64,000 bases of DNA, from contig NZ_JAQAGZ010000014.1 in assembly GCF_027533625.1 (NCBI RefSeq), positions 62,001 through 126,000 of the forward strand, given 5' to 3'. Of the stretch, positions 43,258 to 52,520 are shown piece after piece. The notes under the pieces were generated by a model. It was not told the DNA's origin. It ran no database searches and saw only the letters and a list, made by a program, of their open reading frames with translations. Positions within the stretch are counted from its first letter, which is position 1. Every line of letters begins with the position of its first letter. The stretch is from Paenibacillus gyeongsangnamensis (GTDB taxonomy: Bacteria; Bacillota; Bacilli; Paenibacillales; NBRC-103111). Both the position numbers and the translations under genes were made by a program.

Positions 43258-44448
43258 ATGGGAGAGGCTCAAAACGCATTGTTTCCGAACTACGCAAGGT
43301 ATCCTCTGGCTTTCGTGAAGGGGGAGGGCAGCCGGCTGTGGGATGAGAACGGCAAGGAATATCTCGATCTGATGTGCGGCCTGGCCGTAACGAACCTCGG
43401 GCACGCCCCGAAGCAGGTGACGGAGCGCCTGAAGGCGCAGGTAGATACGCTGTGGCACACGAGCAACCTGTTCCACATTCCGGACCAGGAGAAGCTGGCG
43501 CAGCTCCTCGTGGACAACAGCTGTGCGGATGCGGTGTTCTTTTGTAACAGCGGCGCGGAAGCGAACGAAGCGGCGATCAAGCTGGCGCGGAGATATTATC
43601 AGAAGGTGCTGGGGCAGCCGGAGCGTTACGAGATCATTACCTTCCACATGTCGTTCCACGGCCGGACGCTGGCTACGCTGACGGCGACAGGGCAGGATAA
43701 GGTCAAAGAAGGCTTCGCCCCGCTGCCGGAAGGCTTCGTCTATGCGCCTTATAACGATGCGGCTGCGCTGGAGCAAACGATCGGTCCGAAGACATGCGCG
43801 ATTATGCTCGAGATGGTGCAGGGCGAGGGCGGCGTGAATCCCGCAGACAAAGCTTTTGTGCAAAAGGCGGCCGAGCTCTGCAAGCAGCACGGTCTTCTGC
43901 TCATCGTCGACGAGATTCAAACCGGCGTGGGCCGCACCGGCAAGCTGTTCGCGTATGAGCATTACGGCATTGAGCCAGACATCTTCACGCTCGCCAAAGC
44001 GCTTGGCAGCGGCATTCCGATCGGCGCGATGCTGGGCAAGGAGAAGCTGCGCGAAGCGTTCTCGGCAGGCAGCCACGGCTCGACGTTCGGCGGCAACTTT
44101 TTGTCCGCGGCGGCAGGGCTGGCTACACTTGAGACGATCCTCGGCGAGAAACTGTCCGACCGGGCGGCTGAGCTCGGCGATTACGCCGTAAGCGAGCTGA
44201 AGACGAAGCTGGCGGGCAATTCGCTGGTAAAGGATGTGCGCGGACTGGGACTGCTGATCGGCATTCAGCTGACGGGACCTTCCGCCGAGCTGATCGCCAC
44301 GCTCCAGCAGCAGGGCGTGCTCGTTGTGAGCGCAGGGCCGAACGTGATCCGATTGGCTCCGAGCCTTGTGATCGACAAGGCGGATCTGGATCGGGGCCTC
44401 GCGGCGGTCGTTCAGGTGCTGGAGCAGAAAGCGGCTGCGGCGGTGTAA
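43258..44448 (+). CDS. argD: Acetylornithine aminotransferase
   Basis: ArgD is the PLP-dependent transaminase that makes acetylornithine. ATG 43258 follows AAAGGAGTG (43243-43251); a TTG at 43237 in the same frame is rejected because it precedes that ribosome site. The 396-residue protein has FFCNSGAEANEAAIKLAR, SFHGRTLATL, IVDEIQTGVGRTGKLFA and the PLP-lysine in TLAKALGSGIP. Confidence 0.96.
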   Translation: MGEAQNALFPNYARYPLAFVKGEGSRLWDENGKEYLDLMCGLAVTNLGHAPKQVTERLKAQVDTLWHTSNLFHIPDQEKLAQLLVDNSCADAVFFCNSGAEANEAAIKLARRYYQKVLGQPERYEIITFHMSFHGRTLATLTATGQDKVKEGFAPLPEGFVYAPYNDAAALEQTIGPKTCAIMLEMVQGEGGVNPADKAFVQKAAELCKQHGLLLIVDEIQTGVGRTGKLFAYEHYGIEPDIFTLAKALGSGIPIGAMLGKEKLREAFSAGSHGSTFGGNFLSAAAGLATLETILGEKLSDRAAELGDYAVSELKTKLAGNSLVKDVRGLGLLIGIQLTGPSAELIATLQQQGVLVVSAGPNVIRLAPSLVIDKADLDRGLAAVVQVLEQKAAAAV

Positions 44449-44527
44449 GCGGGTATCGCTCGAAGGGTAAGTAAGATGGGTATGATGTTGATATAAGAAC
44501 AGCCAAGCATTGAAAGGAGAGACATCT

Positions 44528-45484
44528 ATGGCAGGTACAGCAGAGCAGGATTTGGCGCTGGAGCTTAGAGGGCGCGATTTCATCGGGTTGGTCGATTATG
44601 AACCGGCCGAAATTCGATACTTGATCGATCTGGCGATTGAACTGAAGAATAAGAATAAGGCAGGCGAGGTTTTTCAGCCGCTGAAGGGCAAGACGCTCGG
44701 CATGATTTTTGAGAAATCGTCGACGCGGACGCGGGTGTCATTCGAGGTAGGGATGTATCAGCTGGGGGGGCATGCGCTTTTCCTCAGCAAGAACGATCTG
44801 CAAATCGGCCGCGGTGAATCGATCTACGATACCGCGCAAACCATGTCCCGCTACTTGGACGGGATCATGATCCGCACGTTTGCACACCGCACCGTGATTG
44901 ACTTAGCACGTGGCGCAACGGTGCCGGTCATCAACGGATTGACCGATCTGTCGCATCCTTGCCAGGCGCTGGCGGACTACCAGACCATTCTGGAGAAGAA
45001 GGGCCGCCTCCAAGGACTGAAGGTCGCATACATCGGTGACGGCAACAACATGGTGCACTCGCTCATGATGGGCGCGGCGAAGTTGGGCGTGAATTTCGCC
45101 GTAGCTACGCCGGAAGGCTATGATCCGGACGAAAGCGTGGTCCAGTCGTCGAAGGAAGTGGCGTCCCGAACCGGAGCGTCCATCTATGTAGGCAAGGATC
45201 CGAAGGAAGCCATCGCGGACGCGGACGTGGTGTACACGGACGTCTGGGCGAGCATGGGCTTCGAGGCGGAGCAGAAGGAGCGGGAAGCGGCGTTCCAGCA
45301 CTATCAGGTGAACGACGAGCTCGTGAAATACGCGAACAAGGATTATCTGTTCATGCACTGCCTGCCGGCGCACCGGGGAGAAGAAGTGTCGGAAAGCGTC
45401 ATCGACGGACCGAATTCGGTCATTTTCGATCAGGCGGAGAACCGTCTCCACGCGCAAAAAGCGGTCATGGCCGCAATCATGTAA
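44528..45484 (+). CDS. argF: Ornithine carbamoyltransferase
   Basis: ArgF condenses ornithine with carbamoyl phosphate to citrulline. The 318-residue enzyme has the carbamoyl-phosphate loop EKSSTRTRVSFE, the MIRTFAH strand, HPCQALADYQT and the ornithine site HCLPAHRGEEV. ATG 44528 follows GAAAGGAGAG. Unlike B. subtilis, no carAB lies between argD and argF, so carbamoyl phosphate synthetase must be encoded elsewhere. Confidence 0.97.
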   Translation: MAGTAEQDLALELRGRDFIGLVDYEPAEIRYLIDLAIELKNKNKAGEVFQPLKGKTLGMIFEKSSTRTRVSFEVGMYQLGGHALFLSKNDLQIGRGESIYDTAQTMSRYLDGIMIRTFAHRTVIDLARGATVPVINGLTDLSHPCQALADYQTILEKKGRLQGLKVAYIGDGNNMVHSLMMGAAKLGVNFAVATPEGYDPDESVVQSSKEVASRTGASIYVGKDPKEAIADADVVYTDVWASMGFEAEQKEREAAFQHYQVNDELVKYANKDYLFMHCLPAHRGEEVSESVIDGPNSVIFDQAENRLHAQKAVMAAIM

Positions 45485-45541
45485 CGGCAGCATCCGTCCC
45501 GCCAGCAAGGGAACTTAAGAGGAGAAGGGGAGCACGACAAG

Positions 45542-46780
<1,239 letters not shown>

Positions 46781-46811
46781 GCCTGGAAGCGTAGAAATTT
46801 AGGACTAATCG

Positions 46812-46855
46812 CTTAGGGTTTTCCGCTCGCGGGAAGCCCTAAGCTCGTGTATAAT
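46812..46855 (+). promoter_or_regulatory. Hairpin and TATAAT element between argG and argH
   Basis: CTTAGGG (46812-46818) pairs with CCCTAAG (46837-46843), extended by TTTTCC with GGGAAG, giving a 13-bp stem with two G-U. No T-run follows. TATAAT stands at 46850-46855. The element may be an internal argH promoter with an operator or an RNA-processing stem; no good -35 was seen. Confidence 0.4.
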
Positions 46856-46901
46856 CGGATTATGGTTTTTATTGGATTCGGATGAAGGGGGCAGACATAA
46901 C

Positions 46902-48317
46902 GTGTCGAAGCTTTGGGGTGGACGATTTACGAAGAAAACGGACCAGCTGGTGGAGGGGTATACGGCTTCCATTCTGTTCGATAAAGAGCTGGCCGAGGAG
47001 GATATCCAGGGCAGTCTGGCGCATGTCACGATGCTCGGCAAATGCGGGATATTGCCTGCGGACGACGTGGACAAGATCAAGGACGGCCTTCTTAAAGTGC
47101 AGAGCATGATCCGCCGCGGCGAGCTGGAATTCAATATCAGCGATGAAGATATCCATATGAACATCGAAAAAGCGCTGATCGACGAGGTCGGCCCGGTCGG
47201 CGGAAAGCTGCACACCGGACGGAGCCGCAACGATCAGGTGGCGACGGACATGCACTTATGGCTGCGCAAGCGCGTCATAGAGTTCGTCGGCCTTCTGGCG
47301 AAGCTCCAGAAAGCGCTGATCGGCCAAGCAAAGGCGAACCTCGATACGATCGTGCCGGGCTACACGCATCTGCAGCGGGCGCAGCCGATCCTGTTCGCCC
47401 ATCATCTGATGGCGTACGTCTCGATGTTCCAGCGCGATGCGGAGCGTCTCATGGACAGCTACAAGCGCATCAACGTGCTTCCGCTCGGAGCGGGGGCGCT
47501 GGCGGGAACGACGTTCCCGATCGACCGCCACTTCGTTGCGAAGCAGCTCGGCTTTGACGCAGTATACGAGAATTCGCTCGACGCGGTAAGCGACCGCGAT
47601 TTCATTCTCGAGTTCCTCTCCAACGCGTCGATGATCATGATGCACTTGTCTCGCCTGTGCGAAGAGTTCGTGCTGTGGTCCAGCACGGAGTTTCATTTCG
47701 TGGAGCTGGACGATGCGTTCTGTACGGGCAGCAGCATCATGCCGCAAAAGAAGAACCCGGACGTGGCGGAGCTCGTTCGCGGCAAGACCGGGCGCGTATA
47801 CGGCAACCTGTTCGGCCTGCTGACCGTTCTGAAGTCGCTGCCGCTCGCTTATAACAAAGACATGCAGGAAGACAAGGAAGGCATGTTCGACACGGTTCGC
47901 ACGCTGCAGGGCGCACTGCAGCTGTTCGCTCCGATGGTCAGCACGATGAAGGTGAATAAGGACCGGATGCGTCAGGCGGTCAATCAGGACTTCTCCAATG
48001 CGACGGATATCGCGGATTACCTCGTGGGCAAAGGGATGCCGTTCCGTCAAGCGCATGAAGTCATCGGCAAGACGGTGCTGTACTGTATTCAAAACGGCAA
48101 GTTCCTGCTCGATCTGGGGCTGGGGGAGTTCCATCAATTCTCCAAGCTGTTCGATCAGGATATCTATAACGTGCTGCAGCCGGAGCGCGTCGTCAATGCG
48201 CGCAACGTGTACGGCGGCACGGCAGGCAACCAGGTAAGCGAGGCGATCGGCCGGGCCGAAGAAGCGGTGGGCCGGACGAACGGCTGGTTTGAAGAGTATT
48301 TCGTTAAAAGCCGTTAA
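46902..48317 (+). CDS. argH: Argininosuccinate lyase
   Basis: ArgH splits argininosuccinate into arginine and fumarate. GTG 46902 is the start, with GAAGGGGG at 46883-46890 and the usual N-terminus [13 protein letters not shown]. The 471-residue protein carries the fumarase/lyase signature [13 protein letters not shown] and [13 protein letters not shown]. It ends the arg operon, followed by a terminator. Confidence 0.97.
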   Translation: MSKLWGGRFTKKTDQLVEGYTASILFDKELAEEDIQGSLAHVTMLGKCGILPADDVDKIKDGLLKVQSMIRRGELEFNISDEDIHMNIEKALIDEVGPVGGKLHTGRSRNDQVATDMHLWLRKRVIEFVGLLAKLQKALIGQAKANLDTIVPGYTHLQRAQPILFAHHLMAYVSMFQRDAERLMDSYKRINVLPLGAGALAGTTFPIDRHFVAKQLGFDAVYENSLDAVSDRDFILEFLSNASMIMMHLSRLCEEFVLWSSTEFHFVELDDAFCTGSSIMPQKKNPDVAELVRGKTGRVYGNLFGLLTVLKSLPLAYNKDMQEDKEGMFDTVRTLQGALQLFAPMVSTMKVNKDRMRQAVNQDFSNATDIADYLVGKGMPFRQAHEVIGKTVLYCIQNGKFLLDLGLGEFHQFSKLFDQDIYNVLQPERVVNARNVYGGTAGNQVSEAIGRAEEAVGRTNGWFEEYFVKSR

Positions 48318-48341
48318 GAATACGGCATCAGATGAATAGCG

Positions 48342-48385
48342 AGGCGGAGTGCGGACTGGCGACAGTAGGCGCTCCGCCTTTTTTT
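48342..48385 (+). terminator. Terminator of the arg operon
   Basis: AGGCGGAG (48342-48349) pairs with CTCCGCCT (48372-48379), followed by a run of T to 48385. Copy B of the repeat begins two bases later. Confidence 0.85.
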
Positions 48386-48386
48386 G

Positions 48387-48489
48387 GTTGATAAGACTAT
48401 ATAAGTTTTCGTGGGCTTATAGCTTTGCATCAACCTTGATAAACGCGCTGGTCCTTGTAAGACAAGGACGGCGTAGCCGTTTATCCTGG
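48387..48489 (+). repeat. 103-nt dispersed two-hairpin repeat, copy B
   Basis: Same length as copy A at 38483-38585. The last 60 bases are identical. In the first 43 bases the differences include a changed loop (AAC to TAT) flanked by an unchanged GGGCT...AGCTT stem, and C-to-T changes that keep pairing as G-U. It lies directly behind the arg terminator. Confidence 0.8.
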
Positions 48490-48673
48490 GGTGTGAGTCC
48501 GTTGGCCTAATAGCAAAGTGTGAATTTTGTCACTAATTTTTGAAAATGAAATGTAAATTTTCAGTATATTTTCATAAACCCCTGTAAAATTTCCCAATAA
48601 TGAGTTAAAATAACTAGGAGTCAATCGTTCTAACGAAAGTTCCAGAAATACGATAAGTCTTTAAGATCAAGTT

Positions 48674-48769
48674 CATAGATCGATAATAGCAAACTTGCCG
48701 AAAGGTAAGGACGCAAAGCCACGGGTCTAAAGTTGTATAACCATGATCGCCGGGTTGCCGAAATTTATG
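48674..48769 (+). ncRNA. Cyclic di-GMP-I (GEMM) riboswitch aptamer
   Basis: The aptamer is recognised by AGCAAAC, a GAAA tetraloop (CCGAAAGG), GGACGCAAAGCC, ACGGGTCTAAAG and GCCGGGTTGCCG in the GEMM-I order. P1 is formed by CATAGAT (48674-48680) with ATTTATG (48763-48769). A terminator follows at 48800-48831. The sequence CGGCAACC (48792-48799) can pair with GGTTGCCG (48753-48760) of the aptamer and may link ligand binding to the terminator. Whether c-di-GMP turns the genes on or off cannot be told from sequence. Confidence 0.9.
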
Positions 48770-48799
48770 GGAATTCCATCTGTTGATATTCCGGCAACC

Positions 48800-48831
48800 G
48801 GTTGTTCTTTATAAAGAACAACCTATTTTTG
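48800..48831 (+). terminator. Expression-platform terminator of the c-di-GMP riboswitch
   Basis: GGTTGTTCTT (48800-48809), loop TATA, AAGAACAACC (48814-48823), then TATTTTTG. It lies between the aptamer and the acyl-CoA dehydrogenase gene, 73 bases before its ATG. Confidence 0.9.
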
Positions 48832-48904
48832 TTTCCGTTTTTTCCGGTTCCACATCCATTTATATATAGAGAAACCATAAAACCGAGTAAACGGAGGGAA
48901 AAAC

Positions 48905-50095
48905 ATGGATTTTAACCATACGAAGGAACAGATGATGTGGATTCAAAAGGTACGCGATTTTATGACGAGTCACGATGTGGAGAACGCGTTGAAGAGCGAG
49001 AGCGAGCAGCTGCCCTGGCACATTCGCCAAGCGGCCGGAAGCCATGATCTGATCGGTCTTGATGTACCGCAAGCATATGGGGGCCAAGGACTGAACGCCG
49101 CCACGATGGGGCTGCTTTACGAAGAGATCGGGAAATTCGGCGTGAATACTAGGGAGGTCGTAGGGGCCGGCCACGGCGGGATGATCGCCAAGTTCGGGAC
49201 CCATGAACAAAAACTGCGATATTTGCCCGATTTGCTTAGCGGCGATTTGCTTGTCGGCGTCGGCCTGACGGAACCGAATACCGGATCGGATTTGGCGGCG
49301 ACGGAAACGTTCGCGAGGAAGGAAGGCAATCACTATATATTGTCGGGAGGCAAGGAATGGGTTAGCCGCGTGGAAGAAGCGGGGGTCTTCGTCGTGTTCG
49401 CGCAGACCAAGAAGGGCTCCGGCGCCAAAGGTCTGACGGCCTTTTTGGTGGACATGGACGATCCGGGCGTGGAAAAGTACGAGCTGGAGCCGATGGGCAT
49501 GAAGGGCTGGTCGTACGGCGGATTCCGGCTGCACGACGTCGTTGTTCCGGCAGCCAATCGGCTGGGGGAGGAAGGCGAAGGGTTCAAGATCTTTAACCGG
49601 CACTTCGGCTATTGGCGCGTGCTGATGGGCATTATCTGCATCGGTGCGGCGCGCAGAGCGACGGAGCAGGCCGTAACCTATGCAAAGGAGCGGATGGCCT
49701 TCGGCGGTCCGATCGCCCGTTTCCAATCCGTGATGCACAAAATCGCCGAGAGCGCTACGACGCTGGAGACGGCCAGCCTGCTCAGCCTGAAGGCGCTCCA
49801 TGTGCTGGATCAAGGCAAATCGAACACGATGGAAGGCTCCATGGCCAAATGGTATGCGACGACGACGGCTTACAAAGCGATCGACGATATGCTGCAAATT
49901 CACGGCGCACGCGGGTATATCAAGGAATACGGCTTGGAGCAAAAGCTTCGGGACGTGCGCGGGCTGATGATTGCGGACGGCGCTACGGATACGCTGAAGT
50001 CGCTGATCGGCCGCGAGATTCTGGGGAAAGACGTTTATGACGCGATGCTCGGGCGGCCTGCGGAAACCCGCCATCCGGTAGCGGCAGCGACATAA
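48905..50095 (+). CDS. Acyl-CoA dehydrogenase family protein
   Basis: A 396-residue FAD flavoenzyme of the acyl-CoA dehydrogenase fold: VGVGLTEPNTGSDLAATET (FAD and substrate contact), GGKEWVSRVEEAG, and RMAFGGPIARFQSVMHKIAE. At the place of the usual catalytic Glu in IYEGTxE the chain reads IADGATDTL, so an Asp stands there. Some relatives carry the base elsewhere, so activity is possible but the substrate is uncertain. It is the first gene behind the c-di-GMP riboswitch. GGAGGG precedes ATG 48905. The next gene starts 55 bases later. Confidence 0.88.
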   Translation: MDFNHTKEQMMWIQKVRDFMTSHDVENALKSESEQLPWHIRQAAGSHDLIGLDVPQAYGGQGLNAATMGLLYEEIGKFGVNTREVVGAGHGGMIAKFGTHEQKLRYLPDLLSGDLLVGVGLTEPNTGSDLAATETFARKEGNHYILSGGKEWVSRVEEAGVFVVFAQTKKGSGAKGLTAFLVDMDDPGVEKYELEPMGMKGWSYGGFRLHDVVVPAANRLGEEGEGFKIFNRHFGYWRVLMGIICIGAARRATEQAVTYAKERMAFGGPIARFQSVMHKIAESATTLETASLLSLKALHVLDQGKSNTMEGSMAKWYATTTAYKAIDDMLQIHGARGYIKEYGLEQKLRDVRGLMIADGATDTLKSLIGREILGKDVYDAMLGRPAETRHPVAAAT

Positions 50096-50150
50096 GGGAT
50101 GCTTTGGCAGTTATTCATAATTCATCATTACTAACGAGGGGAAGAACAAC

Positions 50151-51242
50151 ATGACGGTGGCAAACGGTTTGGAACAAGTGATAGTAGCGGAGACGGAGAT
50201 CAGCTTCGTTGACGGCGAAAGAGGGCGTCTGGTCTTCCGCGGCCGCTGGGCCAAAGATTTATCCGATACGCACCGCTTCGAAGAGGTGGCTCATTTGCTA
50301 TGGTACGGGAGCCTGCCGAGCGGCGAAGAGAAGGCGGACATCGCGGCGAAATGGGCGAGTGAGCGCGAAATTTCCGCCGGTGTGAAGGCGGTTATCGATG
50401 CGATCCCTCGGGAAGTCGGCATGATGAGCGTACTGCGTACGGCCGTATCCGCTCTGGAGACGGAAGGGTTCGGCTATCCGCCGACCTTGGAGCAAGCGGC
50501 TTCCATTACGATGAAGCTTCCGACGATCGTTGCCTACTGTTACCGCCGTCTCAAGGGCCTCGCTCCCGTAGAGCCGAGGACCGATCTCAGACATACGGCT
50601 AACTATTTGTATATGTTAAAAGGCGAGGAAGCGTCTCCCGTTCACGTTCAAGCGCTGGAAGCGTACTTAAACCTGATGATGGAGCACGGGATGAATAGCT
50701 CGACCTTCGCGGCACGGGTCATTGCTTCCACGCGATCGGATTTGATTTCCGCGGTCGTCGGGGCGATCGGCGCCCTGAAGGGGCCGCTGCACGGCGGCGC
50801 TCCTTCGCTTGTCATGAACATGCTGCGGGACATCGGCAGCAAAGACCGGGCGGAAGCCTGGATTCGAAGCAAGCTGGAGAATGACGGCCGGATTATGGGC
50901 TTCGGACACCGCGTCTATAAAACCAAGGATCCGCGTGCGGAAGCGCTTCGGCTGATTGCCTCCCGGTTATCGGACAGCGATCCTTGCCTGGAGCTTGCCG
51001 TCCATGTGGAGGAGACGGCGATCCGTCTTCTGGAGGAATACAAGCCCGGGAAGAAGCTGTATACGAATGTAGAATTTTATGCCGCAGCCGTCATGAACGC
51101 GATCGATTTCGAAGAGGAGCTCTTCACCCCTACCTTTGTGGTGACGCGGTCGGTAGGCTGGTGCGCGCACATCTTGGAAGCGGCGGCCGGCCGGTTGATT
51201 TATCCCGACTCCGCTTATGTCGGGCAGCTGCCCTCCGAGTAA
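50151..51242 (+). CDS. Citrate synthase, CitA-like
   Basis: A 363-residue type I citrate synthase family protein. The two histidine motifs GPLHGGAPSLVMNML and GFGHRVYKTKDPRAEAL are present. The position of the third catalytic residue, usually NVDFY, reads NVEFYAAAV, a form I recall from B. subtilis CitA. It might make citrate or methylcitrate; with an acyl-CoA dehydrogenase neighbour, a propionyl-CoA or branched-chain route is a plausible alternative. GAGGGGAAG lies before ATG 50151. Confidence 0.88.
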   Translation: MTVANGLEQVIVAETEISFVDGERGRLVFRGRWAKDLSDTHRFEEVAHLLWYGSLPSGEEKADIAAKWASEREISAGVKAVIDAIPREVGMMSVLRTAVSALETEGFGYPPTLEQAASITMKLPTIVAYCYRRLKGLAPVEPRTDLRHTANYLYMLKGEEASPVHVQALEAYLNLMMEHGMNSSTFAARVIASTRSDLISAVVGAIGALKGPLHGGAPSLVMNMLRDIGSKDRAEAWIRSKLENDGRIMGFGHRVYKTKDPRAEALRLIASRLSDSDPCLELAVHVEETAIRLLEEYKPGKKLYTNVEFYAAAVMNAIDFEEELFTPTFVVTRSVGWCAHILEAAAGRLIYPDSAYVGQLPSE

Positions 51243-51275
51243 CGCCGGCAAGCCCAGAGACGGAAGGGGAAGGTT

Positions 51276-52478
51276 ATGGCTCGCATGCTCGTTATTTTTT
51301 TGGCTGCGATGAACGTCTTTATTTTATTGTATGCGCCGCAGCCGCTGCTTCCGATGTTTGCCGAACAATTCGGCATCTCGATATCGACGGCCAGTCTCAC
51401 CGTTTCGCTCACGATTATTGCGCTGGCGGCCGCATCCTTTGTCCTCGCTCCGTTCTTTGACCGGTGGGAGCGAAAGAACGTGATATGGATATCAAGTCTT
51501 CTGCTGGTGATTCCCAGCGTGATGCTGACGGTAACGGATTCCTTTGCCTGGATTCTGTTCTGGAGAGTTATGCACGGGCTCTGTATTCCCGGCGTCACGG
51601 CGATGCTGGTCGCTTATGCATCCGAGGAATTTCCCGAGCGGCAGAGAGGACGGGTGCTCGGCATGTACGTGAGCGCCACGGTGGCCGGCGGACTGGCAGG
51701 CAGGGTGATGGCCGGTCCGATCGCGGAGCACTTGTCCTGGCACGCTGTATTCGGCATCATCGCCGCCTACTCCTTGTTCGTCTGCCTGCTTGTCCGGTGG
51801 CAGCTGCCGGTTTCCCGAGCCCGGAAGCGTACGGATCGGAACGGATTCAGGGAGCTTTTTCATAACCGGGCACTAATCGGCACGTTCTTGATCGGCTTCT
51901 CCCAATTTTTTGCATTTATCGGCTTCTTCACCTACTTGCCTTTTTATGCGGCGGGAGAACCGTTCCGGCTCAGCGTGACTCAAATCTCTTTTCTTTATGT
52001 GTCCTACATATTCGGCATCTTGTCCGCTCCCATGGCAGGGTATTTATCGGACCGCATCGGCCGGAGATCGACCATGGCTATGGGCCATTTGATCGGCGCA
52101 GCGGGCATTCTGCTCACCTTGTGGCCTACGCTGCCCGGGCTGCTCACCGGCGCGTCCGTCCTCGCGCTCGGGAATTTCGCTTCCCAATCGGCAACGACGG
52201 CGTACGTGGCCGATATCGCTACCCGTGCCAGGGGGGCGGCCTCGTCCCTGTACCTTGTCTTTTTCTACGTCGGAGGCAGCTTGGGCGCTTATCTTCCGGG
52301 GCTGCTGTGGAGCCGGTTCGCATGGCACGGACTCGTCTCGCTGACAGTGCTTACGATCGTGTTCGCGCTGATTAGCAACTATGTTCTCGCTGGGGCGGGG
52401 CAGGCAAGGGCAGAAGCAGGATCAGGATCAGGGGCAGGGGCAGGGCCAGGGCCAGGGCCAGGGGCGCTTAAACTATAA
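51276..52478 (+). CDS. MFS transporter (DHA1/YnfM-like)
   Basis: A 400-residue carrier with 12 predicted membrane segments. The A-motif-like FFDRWERKN follows TM2, and the second half repeats it as YLSDRIGRRS. It resembles drug/sugar-efflux members of the YnfM type. The last about 28 residues are an unusual low-complexity tail of Gly, Ala, Ser and Pro encoded by a hexanucleotide-like repeat. It starts 33 bases after the citrate synthase gene with GGGGAAGG, probably the same transcript. Confidence 0.85.
   Translation: MARMLVIFLAAMNVFILLYAPQPLLPMFAEQFGISISTASLTVSLTIIALAAASFVLAPFFDRWERKNVIWISSLLLVIPSVMLTVTDSFAWILFWRVMHGLCIPGVTAMLVAYASEEFPERQRGRVLGMYVSATVAGGLAGRVMAGPIAEHLSWHAVFGIIAAYSLFVCLLVRWQLPVSRARKRTDRNGFRELFHNRALIGTFLIGFSQFFAFIGFFTYLPFYAAGEPFRLSVTQISFLYVSYIFGILSAPMAGYLSDRIGRRSTMAMGHLIGAAGILLTLWPTLPGLLTGASVLALGNFASQSATTAYVADIATRARGAASSLYLVFFYVGGSLGAYLPGLLWSRFAWHGLVSLTVLTIVFALISNYVLAGAGQARAEAGSGSGAGAGPGPGPGALKL
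52415..52465 (+). repeat. GC-rich six-base tandem repeat at the 3' end of the MFS gene
   Basis: Units of the type GGATCA, GGGGCA and GGGCCA recur about eight times, encoding alternating Gly-Ser, Gly-Ala and Gly-Pro. The six-base unit keeps the frame, so copy-number change would only lengthen or shorten the tail. Confidence 0.7.
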
Positions 52479-52520
52479 CATCATTAATCTTAGTAATGAG
52501 GATAGGCAGGTAACGAAACA

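Noticed and set aside
42619-44583. Long minus-strand open frame opposite argB-argD
   Set aside because: Same reason: it mirrors conserved coding sequence and its translation is Arg/His/Leu-rich low-information sequence.
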